Positions 19,801 through 23,251 of a stretch of DNA of 24,533 nucleotides are shown piece by piece (the first letter of the stretch is position 1; the number at the start of each line of letters is the position of its first letter). The translations under genes were made by a program, and so were the position numbers. The notes beneath the pieces are model-generated. The model saw only the letters and a program-made list of their open reading frames with translations, was not told where the DNA came from and searched no databases. This DNA comes from Mnemiopsis leidyi (Eukaryota; Ctenophora; Tentaculata; Lobata; Bolinopsidae): NCBI GenBank assembly GCA_000226015.1, contig JH155260.1, positions 180,214 through 204,746 on the forward strand, written 5' to 3'.

Positions 19801-22429
19801 TATTTTCGATGCAAGCATTAAATTACCCATATCCGTATGGTCTGATACAGGGAAAGGGAAGGAAAAACATTGGCGACATCGTAATGTTTTGTCGCGAATT
19901 CTTACTGGTAATGCCTAAATTAGAAGTTCTCCAACATTCTTAGTATTATTGCATTTTGGAATTAATCTTATTATATTTCATTTAGAGCATCATTTAAAAT
20001 CCTATTAGGAACCCGGGTGTATCCAAGGGTGCACAATAAAAGACTAATGTTTGGAATTTGAGAATCTCCGCTTAAAGAAAATGTCTACAGAACTCAGGTC
20101 TCAGCTAACAGCAGCATTCTTACCGACACCCTTAACATTTAAAAAGTATAAAGAATGGGCCCTAGAAAGTTAATACGTTCTACTCTACACTTCGGCAGTC
20201 CGAAAATCGGCAGTCAACGTGTCACCACTTTACCAACATTCTCAACACAAACCTACCCGCTCTTCCAAGCAAGACCGGCTCTCAGCAGAGATGACAATCA
20301 GGGAGCAAGTGTAAAATACCGCAACAAAAAGTAGCATCACACAACAAAATTGGACCGACTAGGAAGGTAAATCACATTCATTGGCCCGGGTTGGCTGGTG
20401 GGAGGGTATAAAGGAGTCCGATGTAACATTTTATTGCTGCTCGCTGGGAAGGATATCAGATTTCACTGTCATCGCTTCTTGGGACGTATTTATAGTGCAG
20501 TGTTCCGGCGGTGCGTCAACCCGAGCATGGCTGGGAGAGTGTCATGTAGACACCTTTAGGGGTTCCTGGCCGTAAATCTATTGTGTGATGTGTAGTGCAT
20601 CTATATAGTGTCATCTAACGTTTCATGCGGTAATGTTAGTGTGTACCAAAGACTAAAGCTGTGTTAAAGCGCGGTTCTGTCGTGAGTTGGCCCCAGAAAT
20701 TTTGTTTATTTCCGGTTTTTAATAATCATTTTATGCAATGCCCGGTAGATGTTCATAGCTATATCACATGATACATATGTGTATCATGTGATATAGCTAT
20801 ATCACATGATACATATCACATGATACATATCACGAGTCAGGACATCACAAGACTTAATAACTCCAGAGTTCAGCACCAACTCGATTTACACTGTTCAGTT
20901 ACCCTCCCATATTAAAGGGTATCGTTTATTACGGCCACTTTCGTCAGTCAATTGGCGGTCGAGTCCTATAGTTTCTCTACTAATAAAATCTATATAGAGA
21001 AACTAGAACTTAATTCCTAACGAAATCATTTAAATCATTAATATTTTGCATTTATTATACTAATTAAATTTTTTGTATGGCTTTGAGTCAATTTTTTGAC
21101 AAATTTTTGTATTAAAATTTTTGTTATTAAAATTGTTGTTCTTTTTTTCAATTTGTTATATATTTTTAGTGACAATGTCAAAGAAGCTGATGATGAAGAA
21201 ACACCCCTTTAAATCGTGTCTTGGAGCAGCTTATCGCCTTCCCTTTCACGCACCCTTTTTTTCTTTCTTTTGATTAGACGAATAGTAGAATCCATCGCAC
21301 CTTATGATTTTGCATCTAATTTCCAGGGCCTTAGTCAATAGTCTCGAGTTACGATAACCGATCTGTTGCTGGCGGAAGAAGGCCGACAGGAACTTCTTTC
21401 TGCAGGAACCTGACTCCCAAACCCCTCAGGTACGACTACATCTGCTCCATGACTGGGCCGTCTCTCTACGACTTGTGCTACAAGATTCTACTCACTGTGG
21501 AACTGGGCCCACTAGACTTCGTTACCCACCAAGCCAGATTCGCGCTTTCCCAGGACAAAATCCTGAGTGAAGAGGTGAGCAGTCTAAAAATGTACCGCAG
21601 CTTTAAAAATTCGTTTTTTGATTAAATGTTGAATCCTGAGCCTTAACAAAGAATATTTACATTCTGTGGAATTCAAATTGCGAAATGTGTCCAAATTGCG
21701 AAATGTGTCCAAGCAGATTTTCTTATAATCAGAAAACTTAACCCAAAAATAGAAACCCTATAAATTGAAAATCGTGCAGGTTGTATTTAACAAGCTAGAA
21801 GTACAAGCAGAAGGGCCGGACGGGACTCGCGCCAAAAATCCCGTCACAGTGCTGGACTGCGACACCATCACCCAGGTGAAGGGGAAGCTGTACAGGGCCA
21901 TCTACCGACACCAGCCCTATTCTCAGCAGCCCTCGCTGGAGACCCTGAGCTTGTTGTGGACTCCCCAGTCACGGCAAGCTGGTCAGACCCAGCAGATAGG
22001 GTCGATGGAACTGTGCGACTATGACGAGAGGGTTAGGATAAATTATTAGTTTGATTTCCAGATTGAAGAGTTGATTTAATTTGAAAATTTTAATATTTAT
22101 GGCAAATATTGAAGATATTTATGTGCTTTCAATCTTCAAATCTTCCCTCCTCTCAATTCTTAATTCATAATTAGATAAAATAATTCATTTTCAATTTAAA
22201 ATAAAGATCATGAGTTTTAATGAATCATGACGTCAAATATTGATAAGACATATTGATAAGAAAACTCCGCAGATGACAGAAATGGGGGCAGAAAGAAGTT
22301 CAACACTCTCAAAAGTTACAAAGTTCAAAGTGACGATCTCCTCACTTTGACTATGTTTAACGACTACCACCAAGCTCCGATGAGTACAATACGGAGTGTA
22401 AAACGACAAACCGTCTCCGAAGTTTCCAG
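1740..22429 (+). CDS. Plexin receptor gene, partial (20 exons visible)
   Basis: Plexins are single-pass semaphorin receptors whose cytoplasmic GAP domain switches off Rap-type GTPases and whose RBD binds Rho-family GTPases. The exons read in order: PSI (CxxC..CAWC), IPT-like spacer, second Cys-rich PSI, four IPT domains (signatures such as GGVPITIVGN, GPESGGTQIRL and ADPVVNSISP), transmembrane segment GVVAIFMIIFIVLVV, coiled-coil linker (KKHQKQMDDVEATYCKAA), GAP half 1 (NNQQFLITFINIIERQREF, then TPKLLLRATKSVAEKLLTNW), and RBD (LDCDTITQVKGKLYRAIY, PYSQQP). The sema domain and GAP half 2 are outside the window. Vertebrate plexins have three PSI domains, but only two are visible here. Phase is continuous except at two joins (7734/8164 and 22031/22273). 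The family call is very secure; the subtype is not assignable. Introns at 3522-7239 and 16388-21429 hold antisense genes. Confidence 0.96.
2061..2165 (+). CDS. Plexin exon b: PSI1 to IPT-like spacer
   Basis: The acceptor is CTTATTTCAG and the donor is CAG|GTAATT; the exon is 35 codons in phase 0. It begins DSTRCPVITEIQPSKL, the 'CP.I..I.P' start of the immunoglobulin-like fold that follows PSI1 in plexins. Confidence 0.92.
2303..2422 (+). CDS. Plexin exon c: IPT-like spacer, middle
   Basis: Forty codons in phase 0 between TATTTTCAG and CGG|GTAAGC. It reads LSAPVYQCMISS and ends NDTIFCDGVR. The two Cys match the Y.C.....V.C pair of the plexin domain between PSI1 and PSI2. The NSS and NDT tripeptides are possible N-glycosylation sites. 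Confidence 0.92.
2423..2935. other. Plexin intron, nothing recognised
   Basis: 513 bp between exons c and d. There is a tRNA-B-box-like string (GGTTCGATCC) near 2788 but no A box or cloverleaf around it. No gene seen. Confidence 0.7.
2936..3000 (+). CDS. Plexin exon d
   Basis: The acceptor is TTTTTATCAG and the donor is CGG|GTGAGT. It reads VQSDFPEYHTNQSDIDISIV and leaves two bases for the next codon. The 'DISIVYG' strand is the last part of the IPT-like spacer before PSI2. Confidence 0.85.
3173..3216 (+). CDS. Plexin exon e (small)
   Basis: A 44-bp exon between TTTTCCTCCAG and AAC|GTGAGT. It completes a Gly codon and reads GARDDNPGVIVVTSQ. The phase fits both neighbours (2 in, 1 out), which supports the call in spite of its size. 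Confidence 0.87.
3346..3521 (+). CDS. Plexin exon f: second PSI domain
   Basis: The acceptor is CATATCTTCAG. It reads LAVYSCGLLASDCVQCVADY, then CRFCTNSC and LARNTEI, a second Cys-rich PSI. Two donors are in the same frame: ATT|GTAAAG (end 3521) and AAG|GTTCGA (end 3527). I prefer 3521: the donor is better, and it leaves nine residues between the last Cys and the Pro of 'IIPDWSPGEGG', the spacing I know from vertebrate plexins. The next exon is 3.7 kb away because a GPCR gene sits in the intron. Confidence 0.9.
3528..3923. other. Plexin intron 5' part / 3' flank of the nested GPCR
   Basis: AT-rich; no exon recognised on either strand. It contains the likely 3' UTR of the antisense GPCR gene, but I see no canonical AATAAA on that strand close to its stop codon. 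Confidence 0.6.
3924..4847 (-). CDS. Nested GPCR exon 2 (TM2-TM7 and tail)
   Basis: It starts after TTTTCAG at 4848 and runs 307 codons to a stop at 3924-3926. The first residues VLIIQILSLVDFGHS are TM2. The internal GTG at 4688 is Val106, not a start. The tail after helix 8 is about 55 residues and rich in Arg, Asn and Ser, as is usual for phosphorylation and arrestin regulation. Confidence 0.93.
   Translation of the reverse strand, partial: VLIIQILSLVDFGHSFFIIFPSVIASINNNIWPLGDLLCRLTFANKYTFLIGNVLLITLLSLNRLYRCTYPLETASRSVKPRDKVYLSIGVFLAMMVVPSWTTFITFYNRDIGFIAYSSLQSQCQFDLYLNTTWRDIDMVFEKVAFAVFDFLPTIVMIVANVILIVIAVRTQSQLGIDNQRRIQKSAIVILVTFTFLLTTLPLLIWHYFYSESHPIAFNKYFARTILCLKLIPSFSNPIIYFANNKNFRRFTSWRVRTLFRQDVLRVRSPFASEVYVNTCNRRASMPVGFNRHISGINMNTNLTTSF
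3924..5110 (-). CDS. Class A (rhodopsin-like) GPCR, two exons, nested in plexin intron
   Basis: A 359-aa seven-helix receptor read from 5110 down to 3924, with one 107-bp intron (4848-4954, donor TCG|GTAAAC, acceptor TTTTCAG). TM1 (about 13-40) carries the GxxGN motif at N33. TM2 has LSLVDF (D63). C91 at the top of TM3 can pair with C176 in extracellular loop 2. The DRY position reads LNRLYR (N115-R116), so the acidic residue is Asn. TM7 ends SNPIIYF, an intact NPxxY (289-293), followed by an amphipathic helix 8 (NNKNFRRF). NTT at 183 is a possible N-glycan site. The ATG at 5110 gives a very short N-terminus (about 12 residues), which suits a small-molecule, lipid or peptide ligand binding between the helices. 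The ligand is not predictable. It lies antisense in the plexin intron 3522-7239. Confidence 0.93.
4955..5110 (-). CDS. Nested GPCR exon 1 (TM1)
   Basis: Fifty-two codons from ATG at 5110 to TCG|GTAAAC, phase 0. It encodes a short N-terminus, TM1 (VQILITVFFSLAFLFGTIGN) and the first intracellular loop up to AIQLDTIS. Without splicing the frame runs into intron sequence that is not receptor-like. Confidence 0.88.
5111..7239. other. Plexin intron 3' part / upstream flank of the nested GPCR
   Basis: 2.1 kb of AT-rich sequence. I see no further plexin exon, in particular no third PSI domain, and no TATA box clearly placed for the antisense GPCR. There is a 16-bp direct duplication near 5722-5752 (TTTGTATTCAGCAATG). 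Nothing else recognised. Confidence 0.65.
7240..7406 (+). CDS. Plexin exon g: IPT domain 1, first half
   Basis: The acceptor is CCCTCTCCCTGCAG and the donor is GCG|GTAGGT. It reads IIPDWSPGEGGVPITIVGNS, the 'P..GP..GGT.ITI.G..L' start of IPT1, and continues to EFPCHNSRIIDST. It leaves two bases that join the next exon as Arg. Confidence 0.93.
7596..7734 (+). CDS. Plexin exon h: IPT domain 1, second half
   Basis: The acceptor is CTCCCTTCAG. It completes Arg and reads RLVCTTPNSLKELKLQLLHV, then a strand VKIKYEDG and DKQFFFT before ACG|GTACAG. The last 27 bases of the exon and the following intron are the first unit of a 57-bp tandem array, so this donor exists in several copies. Ending at 7734 leaves phase 0, which does not fit the next exon (needs 1 or 2 carried bases). 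Ends at 7709 (AA|GTCTGA) or 7724 (CA|GTTCTT) would keep the frame, but both donors are weak. Confidence 0.8.
7708..8045. repeat. 57-bp tandem array spanning an exon-intron boundary, six copies
   Basis: Units begin at 7708, 7765, 7822, 7879, 7936 and 7993. Each starts AAGTCTGACAAGCAGTTC and contains the exon end plus donor CACG|GTACAG and the intron bases TTCTTATCATAATCACATCT. The first copy is partly coding (HKSDKQFFFT). The sixth differs most (GTCTTCGCGGTACAG). Near identity suggests recent expansion. Reading through the first donor meets a stop (TAA) eight codons later, so the downstream copies cannot extend the protein. Confidence 0.97.
8164..8338 (+). CDS. Plexin exon i: IPT domain 2, first half
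   Basis: It reads SHVFDPDTPQPLDIAEVLPI and RGPESGGTQIRL, an IPT start, and ends at AATGTCAT|GTAAGT, leaving two bases. The acceptor is ambiguous among TTGTAG (8163), GTGAG (8167) and GGAG (8170), all with a poor pyrimidine tract. In every case the frame needs one or two bases from the previous exon; phase 0 gives an immediate or very early stop. An unseen microexon, a weaker upstream donor, or a single-base error in the TTT at 8178-8180 could explain this. Confidence 0.85.
8619..8785 (+). CDS. Plexin exon j: IPT domain 2 end, IPT domain 3 start
   Basis: The acceptor is CACTCCACAG and the donor is GAGG|GTAAGT. It reads ICNLEGQTLDCLTPSGSGNQ, then EEFVYGADPVVNSISPNC. The 'C.TP' and 'F.Y..DP.V..I.P' motifs mark the junction between IPT2 and IPT3 in plexins. 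It leaves one base. Confidence 0.94.
8801..8895. repeat. TATATAATACAG tandem repeat
   Basis: Variable 12-18-bp units of the form TACAGTATATATAATA repeat about six times, starting 15 bp after the donor of exon j. It is typical AT-rich intronic satellite sequence. Confidence 0.9.
8896..10702. other. Plexin intron, no gene seen
   Basis: 1.8 kb intron. It holds three copies of a 13-bp unit TTATATCATCTAG (9679-9720) and a 13-bp duplication near 10608-10640 (TACGTTAGATTCA). Open frames here (for example 9888-10079) have no recognisable motifs. Confidence 0.7.
10703..10920 (+). CDS. Plexin exon k: IPT domain 3
   Basis: The acceptor is AATAACCTCAG and the donor is GGG|GTGAGT. It completes Gly, reads GGLNITVSGNNFDIIENPQL, and continues to NKLVFTLPGNKSESYSYSFK. 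The 'GG.NITV.GNNF' strand is characteristic of IPT domains. It ends in phase 0. NIT and NKS are possible N-glycan sites. Confidence 0.94.
10921..12049. other. Plexin intron, no gene seen
   Basis: 1.1 kb of AT-rich sequence with no exon, RNA gene or mobile element that I can support. Confidence 0.7.
12050..12201 (+). CDS. Plexin exon l: IPT domain 4, first part
   Basis: The acceptor is CTTGCCCTCAG and the donor is CACAG|GTGATT. It reads VMELCQAKRTMTVLDTPRVI and ends INMTMTQIHR (Arg shared with the next exon). It is weakly IPT-like; placement rests on phase (0 in, 2 out) and on order. Confidence 0.88.
12363..12493 (+). CDS. Plexin exon m: IPT domain 4 end, pre-membrane
   Basis: The acceptor is CAATATCTAG and the donor is AAGG|GTAAGA. 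It reads FGDQVTVTVGGLKCINSTVK and ends FVCVVPMLKDVK. The 'V.VGGL.C' strand is IPT-like. It runs up to the membrane segment in the next exon, carrying one base over. Confidence 0.9.
12494..13165. other. Plexin intron, no gene seen
   Basis: 672 bp. No feature recognised. A small extra exon of length 3n cannot be excluded; it would be welcome because the membrane segment that follows is short. Confidence 0.6.
13166..13309 (+). CDS. Plexin exon n: transmembrane and coiled-coil linker
   Basis: The acceptor is AAACCTGCAG and the donor is CAAG|GTTTTT. It encodes GVVAIFMIIFIVLVV followed by a basic stop-transfer run (KNRHDKHH) and a charged helix (LEKKHQKQMDDVEATYCKAA) matching the plexin juxtamembrane coiled coil, which controls dimerisation and GAP activity. 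The hydrophobic stretch is only about 15 residues, short for a single-pass helix. Confidence 0.93.
13456..13601 (+). CDS. Plexin exon o: start of cytoplasmic GAP region
   Basis: The acceptor is CTCAACCGCAG and the donor is CAA|GTAAGT. It reads EFTELTLMTEHTANIKIDPR, then IPYRIYSDYLVHIMFPNVD, matching the conserved 'FAELQTD...IPFLDYRTY....FPG' segment of plexins. It ends in phase 0. Confidence 0.95.
13602..15125. other. Plexin intron with a three-copy 31-bp repeat
   Basis: No gene seen. Three consecutive copies of a roughly 31-bp unit containing GACGTAATGAAAGTTCGATT lie at about 14276-14366. The other open frames have no recognisable content. Confidence 0.7.
14276..14366. repeat. 31-bp tandem triplication
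   Basis: Three successive units, TAAGACGTAATGAAAGTTCG with the tail ATTTTCTAGTA, differ by one to three bases each. The third is slightly shorter and ends TTTTTTAGC. Confidence 0.9.
15126..15640. repeat. ACAAGT/ACAACT hexanucleotide array
   Basis: About 515 bp of interspersed TACAAG and TACAAC hexamers. A longer unit around CATAAGAACTACAACAACTA recurs (near 15157, 15401 and, altered, 15550). The array ends 12 bp before the acceptor of the next plexin exon, displacing the usual pyrimidine tract to a short CCTCCTGTTTCAG. Confidence 0.96.
15653..15766 (+). CDS. Plexin exon p: GAP domain
   Basis: The acceptor is CCTCCTGTTTCAG and the donor is CAG|GTCGGT; 38 codons in phase 0. It reads LEQCEVSDYNIQEFRKFLNN, then QQFLITFINIIERQREF, corresponding to the 'LLNNK.FLL.FI.TLE.QR.F' helix of plexin GAP half 1. 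Confidence 0.95.
15767..16193. other. Plexin intron, nothing recognised
   Basis: 427 bp without a recognisable gene or repeat. Confidence 0.7.
16194..16387 (+). CDS. Plexin exon q: GAP domain with first arginine motif
   Basis: The acceptor is ATTTTCTCCCAG and the donor is GCGTT|GTGAGT. It reads VAHRCEVASYLTIALYSDFS and TPKLLLRATKSVAEKLLTNW, the most conserved block of plexin GAP half 1. Family members usually carry two adjacent arginines (LLLRRTESVAEK) used in GTP hydrolysis; here the second is Ala (RA). It leaves two bases. Confidence 0.96.
16388..17183. other. Plexin intron 5' part / 3' flank of the thyroglobulin-domain gene
   Basis: AT-rich and without a recognised gene. It is presumably where the antisense thyroglobulin-domain gene ends, but I see no canonical AATAAA on that strand within about 80 bp of its stop. 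Confidence 0.6.
17184..17369 (-). CDS. Thyroglobulin-domain gene exon 8: domain 5 and stop
   Basis: The acceptor is CCAAATTTTCAG. It reads DYTTCDESGQYYTVIQCDDS, TGELKCWCVDHVTG, GRHVNGEICEEKDRLHN, then LKTRN and TGA. The complete domain core and the stop show that the protein ends after domain 5 with a short charged tail. Confidence 0.93.
   Translation of the reverse strand, partial: DYTTCDESGQYYTVIQCDDSTGELKCWCVDHVTGTVLGHGRHVNGEICEEKDRLHNLKTRN
17184..20337 (-). CDS. Secreted protein with five thyroglobulin type-1 domains, 8 exons
   Basis: Read from ATG at 20337 to TGA at 17184-17186, the eight exons keep phase and give 413 aa. Residues 1-18 (MLLFVAVFYTCSLIVISA) are a signal peptide. Five thyroglobulin type-1 domains follow, each with a CWCV-type core: RWCVDSETG, CWCVNEITG, CWCVESQTG, CWCVDKISG and CWCVDHVTG. 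Domains 2-5 have all six cysteines; domain 1 lacks the third and fourth together. A His-rich linker (HGHHHHH) separates domains 2 and 3, and a dibasic RSKR precedes domain 4. No other domain or membrane anchor is present. Proteins built only of such repeats, such as sea anemone equistatin, inhibit cysteine and aspartic proteases; that role here is inference. The gene lies antisense in the plexin intron 16388-21429. Confidence 0.94.
17383..17428. repeat. 23-bp direct duplication
   Basis: Two perfect adjacent copies of ATTTGTAGTTTGCAGATTCA plus GGG, 13 bp upstream (minus strand) of the acceptor of the last thyroglobulin-domain exon. Confidence 0.95.
17679..17890 (-). CDS. Thyroglobulin-domain gene exon 7: domain 4 core, domain 5 start
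   Basis: The acceptor is CTCGACGCAG and the donor is ACG|GTAAGC. It completes Gly and reads VMLEHFTIPKCTRLGGWDEI, QCSNQTVDGEKTCWCVDKIS, and NLKSCESCRAHQLRAVQANV. All six cysteines of domain 4 are present. NQT and NVT are possible N-glycan sites. Confidence 0.94.
18078..18267 (-). CDS. Thyroglobulin-domain gene exon 6: domain 3 core, RSKR, domain 4 start
   Basis: The acceptor is GTTAACTCAG and the donor is ATGG|GTAGGT. It reads IHCDDRGRFAEEQCVGEDC, WCVESQTGQVVQDC, then TRHRSKRSLYSICQENRVQQ. RSKR|S fits the furin consensus RxKR between two domains. It leaves one base. Confidence 0.93.
18536..18697 (-). CDS. Thyroglobulin-domain gene exon 5: His-rich linker, domain 3 start
   Basis: The acceptor is CCACCTATCCAG and the donor is CAG|GTAGGG; 54 codons in phase 0. 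VNC closes domain 2, GTHGHHHHHVSWC is a His-rich linker (six His in eight residues), and CRVLEFLTTSYYSVYET opens domain 3. The stretch before the next exon (KLWKHGGTDTTPNVKPEV) is an insertion relative to compact domains. Confidence 0.9.
19031..19144 (-). CDS. Thyroglobulin-domain gene exon 4: domain 2 core
   Basis: The acceptor is TCCTACCCACCCAG and the donor is GAG|GTGACT; 38 codons in phase 0. It reads DQFPAKYEEKQCWNGYFNAC, then WCVNEITGEATSFPTEHE, with the QC..CWCV core intact. Confidence 0.92.
19286..19425 (-). CDS. Thyroglobulin-domain gene exon 3: domain 1 end, domain 2 start
   Basis: The acceptor is ATCATGAACAG (weak pyrimidine tract), chosen because it alone completes SETG-EVISKNSTELTDC in frame; the donor is CAG|GTGAGA. 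It then reads GCLASKLIIEMSIERAG and NVFIPDCQ, the first two cysteines of domain 2. NST is a possible N-glycan site. Confidence 0.87.
19561..19717 (-). CDS. Thyroglobulin-domain gene exon 2: domain 1 core
   Basis: The acceptor is TTGTTCCAG and the donor is ACAG|GTACAA. It reads SVTAEIYKRRLSEASD, then FYVPQCDPDGNWTPLQSDNQ and RWCVDSET. 'Y.P.C...G.W' is typical, but the expected QC is QS and the expected CWCV is RWCV, so one conserved disulfide is missing. It leaves one base. Confidence 0.9.
19718..20256. other. Intron 1 of the thyroglobulin-domain gene
   Basis: 539 bp; nothing recognised beyond the splice sites (donor GTAGGT at the 20256 side, acceptor TGTTCCAG at the 19718 side, minus strand). 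Confidence 0.75.
20257..20337 (-). CDS. Thyroglobulin-domain gene exon 1: signal peptide
   Basis: Twenty-seven codons from ATG to CGG|GTAGGT, phase 0. It is a hydrophobic leader with likely cleavage after ISA, then ESRSCLEER, whose Cys and CLxxR pattern open thyroglobulin domain 1. The start is chosen because it supplies both the leader and the first Cys. Confidence 0.9.
20338..20754. other. Upstream flank of the thyroglobulin-domain gene; possible promoter
   Basis: Presumed 5' region of the antisense gene. A CCAAT element (minus strand, 20380-20384) and a rightward TATAAA (20406-20411, GGGTATAAAGGAG) are visible. The TATA box faces away from the gene, so it is not an obvious promoter for it. 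An open frame at 20381-20575 has no recognisable content. Confidence 0.35.
20755..20826. repeat. 20-bp-arm inverted repeat with extra half-repeats
   Basis: Perfect arms of 20 bp (20755-20774 and 20781-20800, core AGCTATATCACATGATAC) flank a 6-bp loop ATATGT. The right arm is followed by two further direct copies of ATATCACATGATAC. Confidence 0.95.
20827..21429. other. Plexin intron 3' part, no gene seen
   Basis: AT-rich; contains one more small inverted repeat (listed separately) but no recognisable gene up to the acceptor of the next plexin exon. Confidence 0.65.
20969..21005. repeat. 11-bp-arm inverted repeat
   Basis: TAGTTTCTCTA (20969-20979) and its exact complement TAGAGAAACTA (20995-21005) are separated by 15 bp. 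It could form a hairpin in intron RNA; no function is evident. Confidence 0.85.
21430..21574 (+). CDS. Plexin exon r: GAP half 1 end
   Basis: The acceptor is CAAACCCCTCAG and the donor is GAG|GTGAGC. It completes Leu and reads YDYICSMTGPSLYDLCYKIL, then VELGPLDFVTHQARFALSQD and KILSEE, matching the conserved 'V..GP.D..T..ARY.L....L' segment. It ends in phase 0. Confidence 0.95.
21674..21709. repeat. 18-bp direct duplication
   Basis: Two adjacent copies of CAAATTGCGAAATGTGTC in the short intron between plexin exons r and s. Confidence 0.93.
21780..22031 (+). CDS. Plexin exon s: RBD (Rho-GTPase-binding) insert
   Basis: The acceptor is ATCGTGCAG and the donor is AGG|GTTAGG; 84 codons in phase 0. 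It reads VVFNKLEVQAEGPDGTRAKN, LDCDTITQVKGKLYRAIYRH and QPYSQQPSLETLSLLW, the ubiquitin-like RBD that plexins insert between the two GAP halves, and ends MELCDYDER. Ending in phase 0 does not match the frame of the next exon. Confidence 0.95.
22273..22429 (+). CDS. Plexin exon t: RBD end / linker to GAP half 2, with a frame problem
   Basis: The acceptor is AAACTCCGCAG and the donor is CCAG|GTTGGT. The conserved text GGRKKFNTLKSYKVQSDDLL matches the plexin 'W..LNTL.HY.V.DG..V.L' block. Phase 0 from the previous exon instead gives MTEMGAERSSTLSKV and then a stop. The G5 run at 22284-22288 lies exactly where one extra G would restore the frame (MTEMGG then RKKFNTL). It may be a sequencing or assembly slip, or a true frameshift. 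The protein should continue beyond the window. Confidence 0.85.
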
Positions 22430-22629
22430 GTTGGTTATAGTTTGGAGGATAGGATTTATTTTTGAAACTATTGTTTACTTGTCGTGGCGACTGTTTGGGG
22501 GTCGTCTGTCTTGTAGACGTCATGTTGACGATGTTGCATCCATCTTGATCTAGCACAACCGAGACGAAACGTAATTTTTTTCCCGAGCACCAGTACTCTC
22601 TCATTCGAAAGTTTGAGCTCCACTTACAA
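22430..22629. other. Plexin intron start, nothing recognised
   Basis: 200 bp after the last visible plexin donor. Minus-strand open frames here are mainly the complement of plexin coding sequence. Confidence 0.6.
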
Positions 22630-23062
22630 ACACGTTTTCATTTTCTGAAAAACTGTCAGTCATGCATTGCTTGGTGTAAGATCTGAGAGCAGTTGACAGA
22701 ATCAGTATAATGACTGGATCCAAAGCTGCAACTTGATCTTTTTCAACCCATTTATTACTGCGTACGCACCAACTAATTCTGCGGTTGTCGAGCTTTCACT
22801 GGGCCAGTTAAAGTTCGTGTAGATGATCGCTATTGGCGCATTCCAGTTGGTGACAAACAGATTTAGGATTATCCTGATAGATTTTCATCTCTGTTCTCGT
22901 GTTTCTGTAGGTCCAGTGTCACGTGAAAAATGCTGAATAGATCGATGAGATTCCACCCAAAATGTAGGTAACTGCCACGGTGGCCCAAATTTTCGACCCA
23001 GAGATTTACTTTCTGAAAAGGAAACTTTATAGTGTAAAGTCTAATGCATATTATGACATCGA
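22630..23062 (-). pseudogene. Decayed GPCR copy related to the downstream receptor
   Basis: Reading 23062 to 22630 on the minus strand gives pieces that align in order with the intact receptor at 23252-24175: VIICIRLYTIKFPFQKV (TM3 end), TVAVTYILGGISSIYSAFF (TM5), GPTETREQ, KSIRIILNLFVTNWNAPIAI (TM6), ELVGAYAVINGLK (TM7) and ALDPVIILILSTALRSY. These lie in three different frames with stops between them. About 70-90 residues (TM4 and the following loop) are deleted, and TM1 to most of TM3 is absent. It is clearly non-functional as a receptor and looks like a truncated tandem duplicate. Confidence 0.9.
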
Positions 23063-23251
23063 TCATTACCCCCTCCCTTTATCTACTTTCAAAACGCTAA
23101 AATTTCAGCAGAAAGCATAGTAAATACCATGATTCTGTATAAAAGGTATCTTCGATAGTAAAGACTAGATGGATATTCCGACTTTTAGCCTTCAGTGCAA
23201 ACGAAGGACACTATATTGTATCTCACTCGACTCTAGTATTTTTTGTTGCCG
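23063..23251. other. Spacer between GPCR pseudogene and GPCR
   Basis: 189 bp without recognised content; probably the 3' flank of the intact receptor. Confidence 0.6.

Noticed and set aside
22233..22604. Minus-strand 123-codon frame as a gene
   Set aside because: Most of it is the complement of plexin exon t; it shows no domain of its own.
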